A DNA stretch of 64,000 nt from an uncultured Eubacteriales bacterium (GTDB taxonomy: Bacteria > Bacillota > Clostridia > Lachnospirales > Lachnospiraceae). The translations under genes were made by a program, and so were the position numbers. The stretch's first letter is position 1. Every line of letters starts with the position of its first letter. The stretch covers positions 1 to 64,000 of the forward strand of contig OMZA01000004.1 in the NCBI GenBank assembly GCA_900315425.1. The letters run 5' to 3'. Of this stretch, positions 8,279-16,199 are shown in pieces. Under the pieces are notes generated by a model. That model worked only from the letters and a program-made list of their open reading frames with translations, was not told the origin of the DNA and made no database searches.

Positions 8279-9913
8279 ATGGAAGAAAAAAATAAAAAAG
8301 GCAAAAGTGTAGCGAGCTTTTTGGTGGTAATAGTGCTTTTGATAGCTGTTTGTGTAGTAGGAGTGTACGCTGTTATGAAAGTGTATAGAAATAAAGTCGC
8401 AGAAAGACAAAACACCCCTAAGGATAAAGTTGAACAGGCTGTTGTCAATTCCTTTAAAACATATGAATCTCCATATGAAAATTTTTTTGATGTGAAGAAT
8501 TTAGAAAAAAACTATAACGAAAAAGAAGGAAGCACAGAAGTAACAGTTGTTTGTAATGAATTGTTAGAAAGTGATGCTTTTAAAAATGTGGAGATTTATC
8601 TAAGCGAAAGCAAATCAAAAAAAGATAAGAAGGCTAGTGCTATAGGAAAGATTACAAATAATAATGATACTATATTAAGTACAGAAGTTTATACGGACAG
8701 TAAAGAAGTAAATGTAGCACTAAAAGAGATTTATGATGGAATCATAACATTCAATAATAATGATATAATTGGACAGTTAATGGATTCTCCTATTTACAAA
8801 GCCTTCAAGGATGATTTGGGAAAAGATGTAGATGAGTATCTTTCTAACATGGAACAGATAGATATAGATGTATTTCCTGAGGCAGTTTCTGTTGATGAGA
8901 TTCAGATAACAGATATAGTAAATACGTCACTTTGGGAAAAAGTTGAAGTCGAAGACAAGGGACAGCAAGAGATTGAATTTGACGGAGAAGAAGTTAAGTT
9001 AAAAGAGTATGATATTGTATTAGAAGAATCAATTGTTGAAGATTTCATTTTAAATAATTTAAATGAAAAAATGGAGGAATATCTCAAAAGTATTTCAGAT
9101 GAATTGTCATCTAAGGAAGTACAGGAAGAAATGGAAGAATTTGAGAAATATGTAAAAGAAGCCATTGATAAAGACATAGTTATAAAGACTTACATAAAAG
9201 ATGATAAAATAGCAAGAGTCAGCTATGAGGACACTAGAAAAATTGAAGGAAAAGATGTGGAGTTTGGTTTTGTAGTGGATTTATTAGGTGAAGATAATTT
9301 GTTTACAGATGTTGAAGCAGGTATATATGCAAAAACAGAGGGTAATGAGCTGAAATTTGAATTTAGTAATAAAGAAGACGTAAAAGATGATGGCTTTGAA
9401 TCTGAAAAGAATGCAAAAATAAGTGTTATGGGCTTTACGGTTATAGAATATGAATGCAAGGAAAAATATGATGCTGATGATAATACTTTTGAAGCTACTG
9501 AAGAAATACAGCCTAGTAGTTTTTTCTATATGGCATCAGGGGATTCAGCTAATTTAGATGCCTATAAATTTACAAGTGAGTTTAAGGGGAATGTAGAGGG
9601 GGAAAAAGGTCACTCTATGTCTGTATCGGGTGATTTGAATGTGAAAGGTTTTAACATAAATCTTTTAGATATTACCTGTGAGATTAATATATCAGATGAA
9701 AGTAACGTAAAAAAAATAGACACTAATGGAGGAGAACTTAAGATATTTGAAGCTGATGAGGATGAGTATCAGGAATTTATAAAAGAGTATTCAAAGGATT
9801 ATGAAAAAGTTCAGAATAAATTATCTGATTTATTTGAAGATTTTTATAAAGATATTGAAAAAAGTGATTGGTATAACGAATTGAATAATACTTACGATGG
9901 TGAAGAATTTTAA
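8279..9913 (+). CDS. Anchored extracytoplasmic protein of unknown function
   Basis: I do not recognise a named function. A lysine-rich cytoplasmic start (MEEKNKKGKS) is followed by one hydrophobic segment (about residues 12-34) without a lipobox, so the roughly 500-residue remainder should lie outside the cell, tethered by its N-terminus. That part is strongly acidic, rich in E, D, K and N, with alternating beta-type stretches and almost no Cys. The end (about 480-544) is a helical, charged tail. The style resembles uncharacterised Clostridia surface proteins (possibly DUF6583-type; low confidence). Position directly after cls suggests an envelope role, as inference only. Confidence 0.8.
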   Translation: MEEKNKKGKSVASFLVVIVLLIAVCVVGVYAVMKVYRNKVAERQNTPKDKVEQAVVNSFKTYESPYENFFDVKNLEKNYNEKEGSTEVTVVCNELLESDAFKNVEIYLSESKSKKDKKASAIGKITNNNDTILSTEVYTDSKEVNVALKEIYDGIITFNNNDIIGQLMDSPIYKAFKDDLGKDVDEYLSNMEQIDIDVFPEAVSVDEIQITDIVNTSLWEKVEVEDKGQQEIEFDGEEVKLKEYDIVLEESIVEDFILNNLNEKMEEYLKSISDELSSKEVQEEMEEFEKYVKEAIDKDIVIKTYIKDDKIARVSYEDTRKIEGKDVEFGFVVDLLGEDNLFTDVEAGIYAKTEGNELKFEFSNKEDVKDDGFESEKNAKISVMGFTVIEYECKEKYDADDNTFEATEEIQPSSFFYMASGDSANLDAYKFTSEFKGNVEGEKGHSMSVSGDLNVKGFNINLLDITCEINISDESNVKKIDTNGGELKIFEADEDEYQEFIKEYSKDYEKVQNKLSDLFEDFYKDIEKSDWYNELNNTYDGEEF

Positions 9914-10019
9914 ATTCTTATAATTTTTTATATTAATTCATATTTTTTTCATATTGTCTGGTTAGAATAAATGAAAATTAGTATAAATTCCAATAAGGTT
10001 ACGACAGGAGGAGGGTGAA

Positions 10020-10634
10020 ATGGAAAGTATTTATGGTGAATACAAAGACTATCTTCCATTGATAATGGAGAATATATGCAAGATATTTAGGGAATTTAAT
10101 GATAGAAGATATAAGGAAACAGGTTGTAAGGCCTATGAACATTTAAGCTGCCGAATAAAAGCTGAGGAAAGTATGCGGGAAAAATGTCGGAGGAAGGGAT
10201 TGGAAGAATCTCCATATTCGGCATTACATGAGCTTAAAGATGCCATTGGAATAAGAGCAGTGTGTGGTTTTGTAGATGATATATATGCATTGGTGGATTT
10301 TATAAAGTATTCTGACAAATGTGAGGTTGTCAAGGAAAAGGATTATATAAAGCATGCAAAGTCAAATGGATACAGAAGTTATCATATGATTATTAATTTT
10401 AAAACAAAGTTTCCGGATGTAGATGGAAATGAAAATGGTAACTATTTTGCAGAGATTCAGCTAAGAACCATAGCAATGGATTCCTGGGCAAGCCTTGAAC
10501 ATCAAATGAAATATAAGAAAAACATTTCCAATCAGGAACTCATTGAAAGTGAACTAAAAAGATGTGCTGATGAGTTGGCAGCTTGCGATATTTCCATGCA
10601 AACTATCAGAAGTCTTATTAGAAATGGAGATTAA
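10020..10634 (+). CDS. Small alarmone synthetase (RelA/SpoT synthetase domain)
   Basis: Predicted (p)ppGpp synthetase made only of the RelA_SpoT domain. Visible motifs: SRIKAEESMREK (substrate-binding basic segment), LKDAIGIRAVCGFVDDIY (the synthetase RxxD-type region), SNGYRSYHMII and EIQLRTIAMDSWASLEHQMKYK (residues about 143-163). There is no HD hydrolase, TGS or ACT domain; 204 aa is close to RelP/RelQ size. A very strong AGGAGGAGGG ribosome site precedes the ATG. The response-regulator gene starts 1 nt after the stop, so the three genes to 12558 form one unit. Confidence 0.88.
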   Translation: MESIYGEYKDYLPLIMENICKIFREFNDRRYKETGCKAYEHLSCRIKAEESMREKCRRKGLEESPYSALHELKDAIGIRAVCGFVDDIYALVDFIKYSDKCEVVKEKDYIKHAKSNGYRSYHMIINFKTKFPDVDGNENGNYFAEIQLRTIAMDSWASLEHQMKYKKNISNQELIESELKRCADELAACDISMQTIRSLIRNGD

Positions 10635-10635
10635 A

Positions 10636-11316
10636 ATGAAACTATTATTAGCAGAAGACGAGACAGATTTAGCCAGGGCTTTGGTGGCTGTTCTTTCTCG
10701 TTCAGGATATGATGTGGATACGGTGGAAAATGGAGTCGAGGCAGTAGAAAATGCAGAGAACAACGCCTATGACTGTATGGTATTCGATATTATGATGCCT
10801 GTTATGGATGGAATTGAAGCTTTGAAACGTATTAGAGGAACAGGTGATAAGACGCCGGTTATTATGTTAACGGCTAAGGCAGAAATTGACGATAGAATAG
10901 TTGGTCTTGACGCCGGAGCAGATGACTACCTTACAAAGCCATTTGCCATGGGTGAATTAATGGCCAGAATAAGATCTCTTACAAGAAGAAATACTTCATA
11001 TACTCCAACAAAACTAACTGTCGGAAAGGTTGTGCTGGATACTGAAGATCAGGAACTAAAAAATGAGAATTCCATCCGATTAGGTGGCAGAGAGTCAAAG
11101 CTTATGGAATTCTTTATGTTGAATCCTTATAAGGAGATTGGGACAAAAGAAATATATGAGAAAGTCTGGGGAAATGATGATGACAGGCCAGAGGGAAAGC
11201 CGGAAGATGCAGTATGGATGTACGTTTCTTTCTTAAGAGATAAGTTAAAGGCAATTGATGCAGATATTTACATTGATGGAGAACAAGGTGGTAACTTTAA
11301 ATTAAGCACAAAATAA
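10636..11316 (+). CDS. OmpR-family response regulator
   Basis: Two-component DNA-binding regulator of 226 aa. Receiver domain residues 1-115 with acidic pocket AEDETD, phosphoacceptor Asp51 (CMVFDIMMPVMDG), MLTAKAE and the conserved Lys in DDYLTKPF; winged-helix output domain about 130-225 (VWMYVSFLRDKLKAI). I place the start at ATG 10636, preceded by TGGAGA inside the end of the alarmone synthetase gene; the longer frame upstream would overlap that gene. Partner kinase follows after 18 bp. Confidence 0.93.
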   Translation: MKLLLAEDETDLARALVAVLSRSGYDVDTVENGVEAVENAENNAYDCMVFDIMMPVMDGIEALKRIRGTGDKTPVIMLTAKAEIDDRIVGLDAGADDYLTKPFAMGELMARIRSLTRRNTSYTPTKLTVGKVVLDTEDQELKNENSIRLGGRESKLMEFFMLNPYKEIGTKEIYEKVWGNDDDRPEGKPEDAVWMYVSFLRDKLKAIDADIYIDGEQGGNFKLSTK

Positions 11317-11334
11317 ATTTTAAAGAGGTTATAT

Positions 11335-12558
11335 ATGGTTAAGAAGATAAGAATAAAATTCATATGTATAGCATCTATGGCTGTTATAGTAATAATGACA
11401 CTGATTTTTATGCTTATAACGGCGGCCATATTCTACAGAAGTGATGAACAGATACTTACTACTTTAAAGTTTATATCAGAGCATGATGGCGAAATGCCTT
11501 TTATAGAAGATGATAAAAAATATAAGGGAAACATTAATGAAGAGACCCAATATGCCGTAAGATATTTCACGCTTTTTTTTGATGAGGATGGACAAATAAC
11601 AGAAATACATGGAGAACATATTGCCTCAGTAGATGAGGATGAAATGGAAAAAATGGGACGTAATGTACTGGACAACAGGTTAGACAGGGGCTATGTACAT
11701 GAAAATGGATATAGATATGCATATTTAAGAACTAAAAAAGATGGAGCAATTCAGATTGTTTTTATGGATTGTACAGAAAAATTTGATACAGCTTTAATTA
11801 CAGTTCAAACATCATTTTGGATTGCGGTGGCATCTTTATTAATATTTATTTTAATAATCTCAGTCCTAAGTAAAAAAGCTATTGAGCCTACTATTAGAAA
11901 TATTGAGAATCAAAAGGCATTCATCACCAATGCCGGCCATGAGTTAAAGACACCTCTTGCTGTTATATCAGCTAATACAGAAGTTCTAGAAATGATGAAT
12001 GGTAAAAATGAGTGGACTGAAAGTATTATGAACCAGGTTAAGCGAATGTCAGGTTTGGTAAATGATTTCATTTCACTGGCAAGAATGAATGAGAGAAGTG
12101 ATATTGTATTAACGGATCAGGATTTTTCGGAGATTGCATTGGACGTTACCAGTTCTTTTAAACCGGTTATCTTAAATCAAGGGAAAAAAGCGGTTTATAA
12201 TATAACAGAAGGTGTAATAATAAAAGGTGATGAGAAACTTTTACACGAGTTAGTTAATATTCTTGTAGACAATGCTGCAAAATACTGTGATGATGAAGGT
12301 ACAGTAAGTGTAAGTTTGGATTTTAAAGGAAAGAATTCAGGAGCAAAATTAATAGTTTCCAATACATATGCTGAAGGCAAGAATGTTGATTACAACAGAT
12401 TCTTTGACAGATTTTACAGGGAAGATAAATCTCATAGCAGCAAAAAACAAGGTTATGGAATAGGATTATCCATGGCAGAGAGCATTGTTATAAACCATAA
12501 AGGAAAGATAGGAGTTTCGTATTCAGATGGGGAGATACATTTTAAAGTTATAATTTAG
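11335..12558 (+). CDS. Sensor histidine kinase
   Basis: Membrane kinase paired with the preceding regulator. Transmembrane helices at about 9-31 and 160-180 flank an extracytoplasmic sensor of about 125 residues. HisKA motif NAGHELKTPLAVISANTEV (phospho-His near 201), N box ELVNILVDNAAKYC, and G2 box QGYGIGLSMAESI. The G1 (DxGxG) box is replaced by LIVSNTYAEG, a divergence seen in some Firmicute kinases. The input signal is unknown. AAAGAGG lies before the ATG. Confidence 0.9.
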   Translation: MVKKIRIKFICIASMAVIVIMTLIFMLITAAIFYRSDEQILTTLKFISEHDGEMPFIEDDKKYKGNINEETQYAVRYFTLFFDEDGQITEIHGEHIASVDEDEMEKMGRNVLDNRLDRGYVHENGYRYAYLRTKKDGAIQIVFMDCTEKFDTALITVQTSFWIAVASLLIFILIISVLSKKAIEPTIRNIENQKAFITNAGHELKTPLAVISANTEVLEMMNGKNEWTESIMNQVKRMSGLVNDFISLARMNERSDIVLTDQDFSEIALDVTSSFKPVILNQGKKAVYNITEGVIIKGDEKLLHELVNILVDNAAKYCDDEGTVSVSLDFKGKNSGAKLIVSNTYAEGKNVDYNRFFDRFYREDKSHSSKKQGYGIGLSMAESIVINHKGKIGVSYSDGEIHFKVII

Positions 12559-12613
12559 AAGTGAAGTTCAGAAAAAATAAATGGTAATATTGAATAGTTG
12601 TATAATTTGGGGA

Positions 12614-12641
12614 TTGACTATTTATATTAATAGTGTATAAT
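12614..12641 (+). promoter_or_regulatory. Promoter of the ohrR-like / trxA / trxB unit
   Basis: TTGACT (12614-12619), 16-bp spacer, TATAAT (12636-12641), 64 bp upstream of the regulator start. Confidence 0.7.
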
Positions 12642-12669
12642 TGGATTGCGAACAATTTAATTATACACT
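12632..12669. promoter_or_regulatory. Perfect 11-bp inverted repeat over the -10 region (candidate operator or attenuator)
   Basis: AGTGTATAATT (12632-12642) and AATTATACACT (12659-12669), 16 bp apart. The left arm contains the -10 box. The right arm is followed by TTTTTTG, so as RNA it could also form a weak AT-rich terminator. Likely the binding site of the regulator encoded just downstream, by position. Confidence 0.5.
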
Positions 12670-12704
12670 TTTTGTTTATAAAAATTTTATAAGAGGCGGT
12701 AATA

Positions 12705-13142
12705 ATGGATAAATACGAATGCTTAAAACTAAGTAATCAGTTATGTTTTCCTCTTTACGCAGTAGCAAAGGAGATAGTAAAAAAATATAAACCCTATCTT
12801 GATGAAATGGATCTTACATATACCCAATATATTGCTATGTTGGTGTTGTGGGAAAATAAAAGTATGGGCGTTAAAGAATTGGGTAGACATTTATATTTAG
12901 ATTCAGGAACCCTTACTCCATTGCTAAAGAAGCTGGAAAATAAAGGTTATATAACCAGAGAGCGTTCCAAAGAGGACGAGAGGAATCTGATTATAAGTAT
13001 AACCAAGGAAGGCGAAGCGCTGAAAGATAAAGCAGTTACAGTGCCAGCAAAAGTTGGAAAGTGTGTATGTATGGATGCCGAAGATGCTATTAAGTTAAAA
13101 AATCAGTTATATGGTATCCTGGAAGAAATAACAGATATTTAA
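12705..13142 (+). CDS. MarR-family thiol-based peroxide sensor (OhrR-like)
   Basis: Winged-helix repressor, 145 aa, closely following the OhrR pattern: KLSNQLCFPLYA with the sensing Cys14, YTQYIAMLVLWE (the conserved Tyr residues that contact the Cys), and the recognition helix/wing LYLDSGTLTPLLKKLENKGYITRERSKEDER. It also has Cys120 and Cys122 near the C-terminus, so a two-Cys mechanism is possible. Unlike typical ohrR, the next genes are thioredoxin and thioredoxin reductase rather than ohr. Ribosome site AGAGGCGG. Probably autoregulated through the palindrome upstream. Confidence 0.85.
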   Translation: MDKYECLKLSNQLCFPLYAVAKEIVKKYKPYLDEMDLTYTQYIAMLVLWENKSMGVKELGRHLYLDSGTLTPLLKKLENKGYITRERSKEDERNLIISITKEGEALKDKAVTVPAKVGKCVCMDAEDAIKLKNQLYGILEEITDI

Positions 13143-13171
13143 TAGGATGTACAAAGAAAGGTGGTATTATT

Positions 13172-13483
13172 ATGGAACCAATCGTATTAACAGAAAAGAA
13201 TTTTGAATCAGAGGTACTTAACTCAGATGTGCCTGTATTAGTAGATTTTTGGGCATCATGGTGTGGACCATGTAGAATGTTATCTCCAATTGTTGATGAA
13301 GTAGCTAAGGAGGCTGATGGATTTAAAGTTGGTAAGGTAAACGTAGATGAGCAGGCAAATCTTGCTGGAAAGTTTAATATCATGAGCATCCCTTGTCTTA
13401 TCGTATTCAAAGATGGTAAAGAATATAAGAGATCTGTAGGAGCAATCCCTAAGGAACAGGTAATCTCATTGGTTAAAGAATAA
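13172..13483 (+). CDS. trxA: Thioredoxin
   Basis: Cytoplasmic dithiol oxidoreductase of 103 aa. Active site FWASWCGPCRML with Cys31 and Cys34; cis-Pro in IMSIPCLIVF. An extra Cys precedes the loop containing this cis-Pro region. AAAGGTGG before the ATG. It starts 29 bp after the OhrR-like gene and 40 bp before trxB, so oxidised thioredoxin and its reductase are expressed together. Confidence 0.96.
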   Translation: MEPIVLTEKNFESEVLNSDVPVLVDFWASWCGPCRMLSPIVDEVAKEADGFKVGKVNVDEQANLAGKFNIMSIPCLIVFKDGKEYKRSVGAIPKEQVISLVKE

Positions 13484-13523
13484 TTGTTAAACCGTAAATT
13501 AGAAATTTGGAAAGTAGGTTGTT

Positions 13524-14426
13524 ATGACTGATATTATCATAGTTGGCGCAGGATCGGCAGGGCTATCAGCAGCAATATATGCTTTAAGGGCAGGTAAGAG
13601 TGTTAAGGTATTTGAAGCCAACACCTATGGAGGACAGATAGTGAATACTCCTGATATTGAGAACTACCCGGGAATAAAGCATATATCTGGATTTGAATTC
13701 GCCACCGGTCTTTATGAACAGGCAAAGGATTTAGGTGCTGAGCTTGTATATGAAAAAGTTCTAAGCATAAAAAATGAAGATGATAAAAAAATTGTTTATA
13801 CATCATCAGGTGAATACGAAGCAAAGGCTGTTATTCTTGCCACAGGTGCTAAAAACAGAAAGCTAGGTGTTGAGAAAGAAGACGAATTTGTAGGTAAGGG
13901 AATTTCTTATTGTGCCACATGTGATGGAGCATTTTTTAGAAATAAAGATGTAGCTGTTCAAGGTGGTGGTAATACCGCTCTTGAAGACGCAGCATTTTTG
14001 TCAAATTACTGCAATAAAGTGTATGTGATACACAGAAGAGATGAATTTAGAGGAGACCACAAAGATGTGGAGACCTTAAAAGCCAAGGAAAATGTTGAGT
14101 TTGTCCTTAATTCTACAGTTATAGAATTAATTGGAGAAACAAATTTAACAGGGATAAAAGTTATTAATAAGCTTACAAATGAAGTGAAAACCCTTGAAGT
14201 ATCCGGTTTATTCGTTGCTATTGGTCAGGAACCGGATAATAAGAGCTTTGAGGATGTTGTTATATTAGATGAAAAAGGCTACATAAAAGCTACTGAAAAC
14301 TGTCTTACCAATACCAAAGGCATTTATACAGCAGGTGATTGTAGAACTAAAGAGGTACGACAGTTAACCACAGCAGCTGCTGATGGAGCAGTAGCAGCAT
14401 TAGCTGCAGCCTCATATATAAAATAA
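13524..14426 (+). CDS. trxB: Thioredoxin-disulfide reductase
   Basis: FAD- and NAD(P)H-dependent reductase of thioredoxin, 300 aa. FAD-binding GAGSAGLSAAIYALRAG at the N-terminus, redox motif YCATCDG (Cys130, Cys133), NADPH-binding GGGNTALEDA and HRRDEFRG (Arg pattern favouring NADPH), and the C-terminal FAD motif GIYTAGDCR...QLTTAAADGAVAA. Normal length. Third gene of the thiol unit. Confidence 0.95.
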   Translation: MTDIIIVGAGSAGLSAAIYALRAGKSVKVFEANTYGGQIVNTPDIENYPGIKHISGFEFATGLYEQAKDLGAELVYEKVLSIKNEDDKKIVYTSSGEYEAKAVILATGAKNRKLGVEKEDEFVGKGISYCATCDGAFFRNKDVAVQGGGNTALEDAAFLSNYCNKVYVIHRRDEFRGDHKDVETLKAKENVEFVLNSTVIELIGETNLTGIKVINKLTNEVKTLEVSGLFVAIGQEPDNKSFEDVVILDEKGYIKATENCLTNTKGIYTAGDCRTKEVRQLTTAAADGAVAALAAASYIK

Positions 14427-14444
14427 TAATTGGAGGTGACTACA

Positions 14445-16199
14445 TTGCTTAAGACTTTGGGAAAACAGGTTAAGGAATTTAAAAAATATTCCATTTTGAC
14501 ACCAATAGCAATGTTGTTAGAAGTATTTTTTGAAACGCTATTGCCTTTTATGATGGCATCTATTGTAGATGACGGAATTAAAAAAGGCGATTTAAAACAT
14601 GTATATACTGTAGGAGCTATCATGCTGGTAGCTGCCTTAGGAGGATTATTATCAGGATGCCTTGGCGCCAGATTCGGTGCCAGGGCTGCTATGGGTTTTG
14701 GACGTAACCTAAGAAAAGCCATGTTTGAGAATATCCAAAGATATTCATTTGCAAACATTGATAAATACAATACATCAGGTTTAGTAACGAGACTTACAAC
14801 TGATGTTACCAATGTTCAAAATGCATATATGATGATTCTTCGTTTGTGTACCAGGGCACCAGCCAGTCTTATATGTGCCATGGTCATGTCCTTTGTTATA
14901 AGTCCTAAATTAGCATCTATTTATTTAATAGCTGTTATAATTTTAGGTGGAATCCTTGCCTTGATAATAACTAAAGCAATGAAATATTTTCAAAGAGCTT
15001 TTGTAAAATACGATGACTTAAATGAAAGTGTTGAAGAAAATGTTTCAGCAATCCGAGTTGTAAAGGCATATGTTCGAGAAGATTACGAGAAAAAGAAGTT
15101 CAAAAACGCCAGCAAAAACATTTATGACATGTTGGTAAAAGCTGAAAATATTGTTATTTGGAATTCTCCTTCAATGATGTTAACAGTTTATACCTGTATC
15201 ATTCTTATAAGTTGGTTTGGAGCACATTTGGTAGTTGGTTCATCTTTGGAAGTAGGAGAGTTAAGTTCTTTAATTGCATATTGTATGAATATTCTTATGA
15301 GCTTAATGATGCTTTCATTTGTATTTGTTATGATTTCCATGAGTGTTGCCAGTGCAAGACGAATTGCTGAGGTTATAGAAGAGGAAAGTACCATAAAGAA
15401 TCCAGAGAATCCAATAAAAGAAGTTGAAAATGGAAGTATCGAATTCAAGAATGTTACATTTAGATACAATGAGGAATCTGAGAAACCTGTTCTTGACAGA
15501 GTTAGTGTTAAGATAAATAGTGGTGAAACCATTGGTGTTATTGGAGCCACTGGTAGCTCAAAGTCTAGTTTTGTAAATCTTATTAGTCGATTATATGATG
15601 TGTCGTCAGGAGAGGTATTAGTTGGCGGCAAAAATGTTAAGGAATATGATTTAAAAGTCTTAAGAGATAAGGTATCAGTTGTACTTCAGAAAAATGTTTT
15701 ATTCTCAGGTACCATTTTAGATAACCTAAGATGGGGAAACAAGGATGCCACCAGGGAAGAATGTAAGGAAGCTTGTATTCTAGCATGTGCCGACGATTTT
15801 ATAGAAGATTTTCCTGATAAATATGACACTTACATTGAACAAAGTGGTAATAACGTATCCGGAGGTCAGAAACAGAGACTTTGTATAGCAAGAGCCTTGC
15901 TTAAAAAGCCGGTAATCCTTATATTAGATGATTCCACGAGTGCAGTTGACACAGCTACTGATGCAAAAATTAGGGAAGCATTTAGAAATAAAATACCTGG
16001 AACTACAAAAATTATTATATCCCAGCGTATATCTTCTGTTATGGATGCTGACAGAATTCTGGTGTTGGAAAATGGTCAGGTAAATGGATTTGACAGTCAT
16101 GAGAATCTTTTACAAACAAATAAAATTTATAAAGAAATATTTGACGCGCAAAGTAGCGGCAACGGTGATTTTGATGAAGGAGGTGTTGTAAATGCCTAG
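14445..16199 (+). CDS. ABC exporter half-transporter, degenerate NBD subunit
   Basis: Six-helix membrane domain (residues about 1-310) fused to an ATPase. Walker A is GATGSSKSS, the signature VSGGQ is good, but Walker B ends LDDSTS (catalytic Glu replaced by Asp) and the H-loop is SQR (His replaced by Gln). This is the non-hydrolysing partner pattern of heterodimeric exporters such as BmrCD or TM287/288. I chose TTG 14445 because GGAGGTGA lies 6 nt upstream; the TTG at 14430 precedes that site. It overlaps the next gene by 8 nt. Substrate unknown; multidrug or lipid export is possible. Confidence 0.88.
   Translation: MLKTLGKQVKEFKKYSILTPIAMLLEVFFETLLPFMMASIVDDGIKKGDLKHVYTVGAIMLVAALGGLLSGCLGARFGARAAMGFGRNLRKAMFENIQRYSFANIDKYNTSGLVTRLTTDVTNVQNAYMMILRLCTRAPASLICAMVMSFVISPKLASIYLIAVIILGGILALIITKAMKYFQRAFVKYDDLNESVEENVSAIRVVKAYVREDYEKKKFKNASKNIYDMLVKAENIVIWNSPSMMLTVYTCIILISWFGAHLVVGSSLEVGELSSLIAYCMNILMSLMMLSFVFVMISMSVASARRIAEVIEEESTIKNPENPIKEVENGSIEFKNVTFRYNEESEKPVLDRVSVKINSGETIGVIGATGSSKSSFVNLISRLYDVSSGEVLVGGKNVKEYDLKVLRDKVSVVLQKNVLFSGTILDNLRWGNKDATREECKEACILACADDFIEDFPDKYDTYIEQSGNNVSGGQKQRLCIARALLKKPVILILDDSTSAVDTATDAKIREAFRNKIPGTTKIIISQRISSVMDADRILVLENGQVNGFDSHENLLQTNKIYKEIFDAQSSGNGDFDEGGVVNA

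Noticed and set aside
10564..10635. N-terminal extension of the response regulator (start at 10564)
   Set aside because: It overlaps the alarmone synthetase gene in another frame; the receiver fold starts at MKLLLAEDE, at ATG 10636 with its own ribosome site.
14324..14812. Open frame of 162 codons on the minus strand
   Set aside because: It lies fully across trxB and the first ABC subunit on the other strand; composition is that of an antisense shadow and no ribosome site precedes it.
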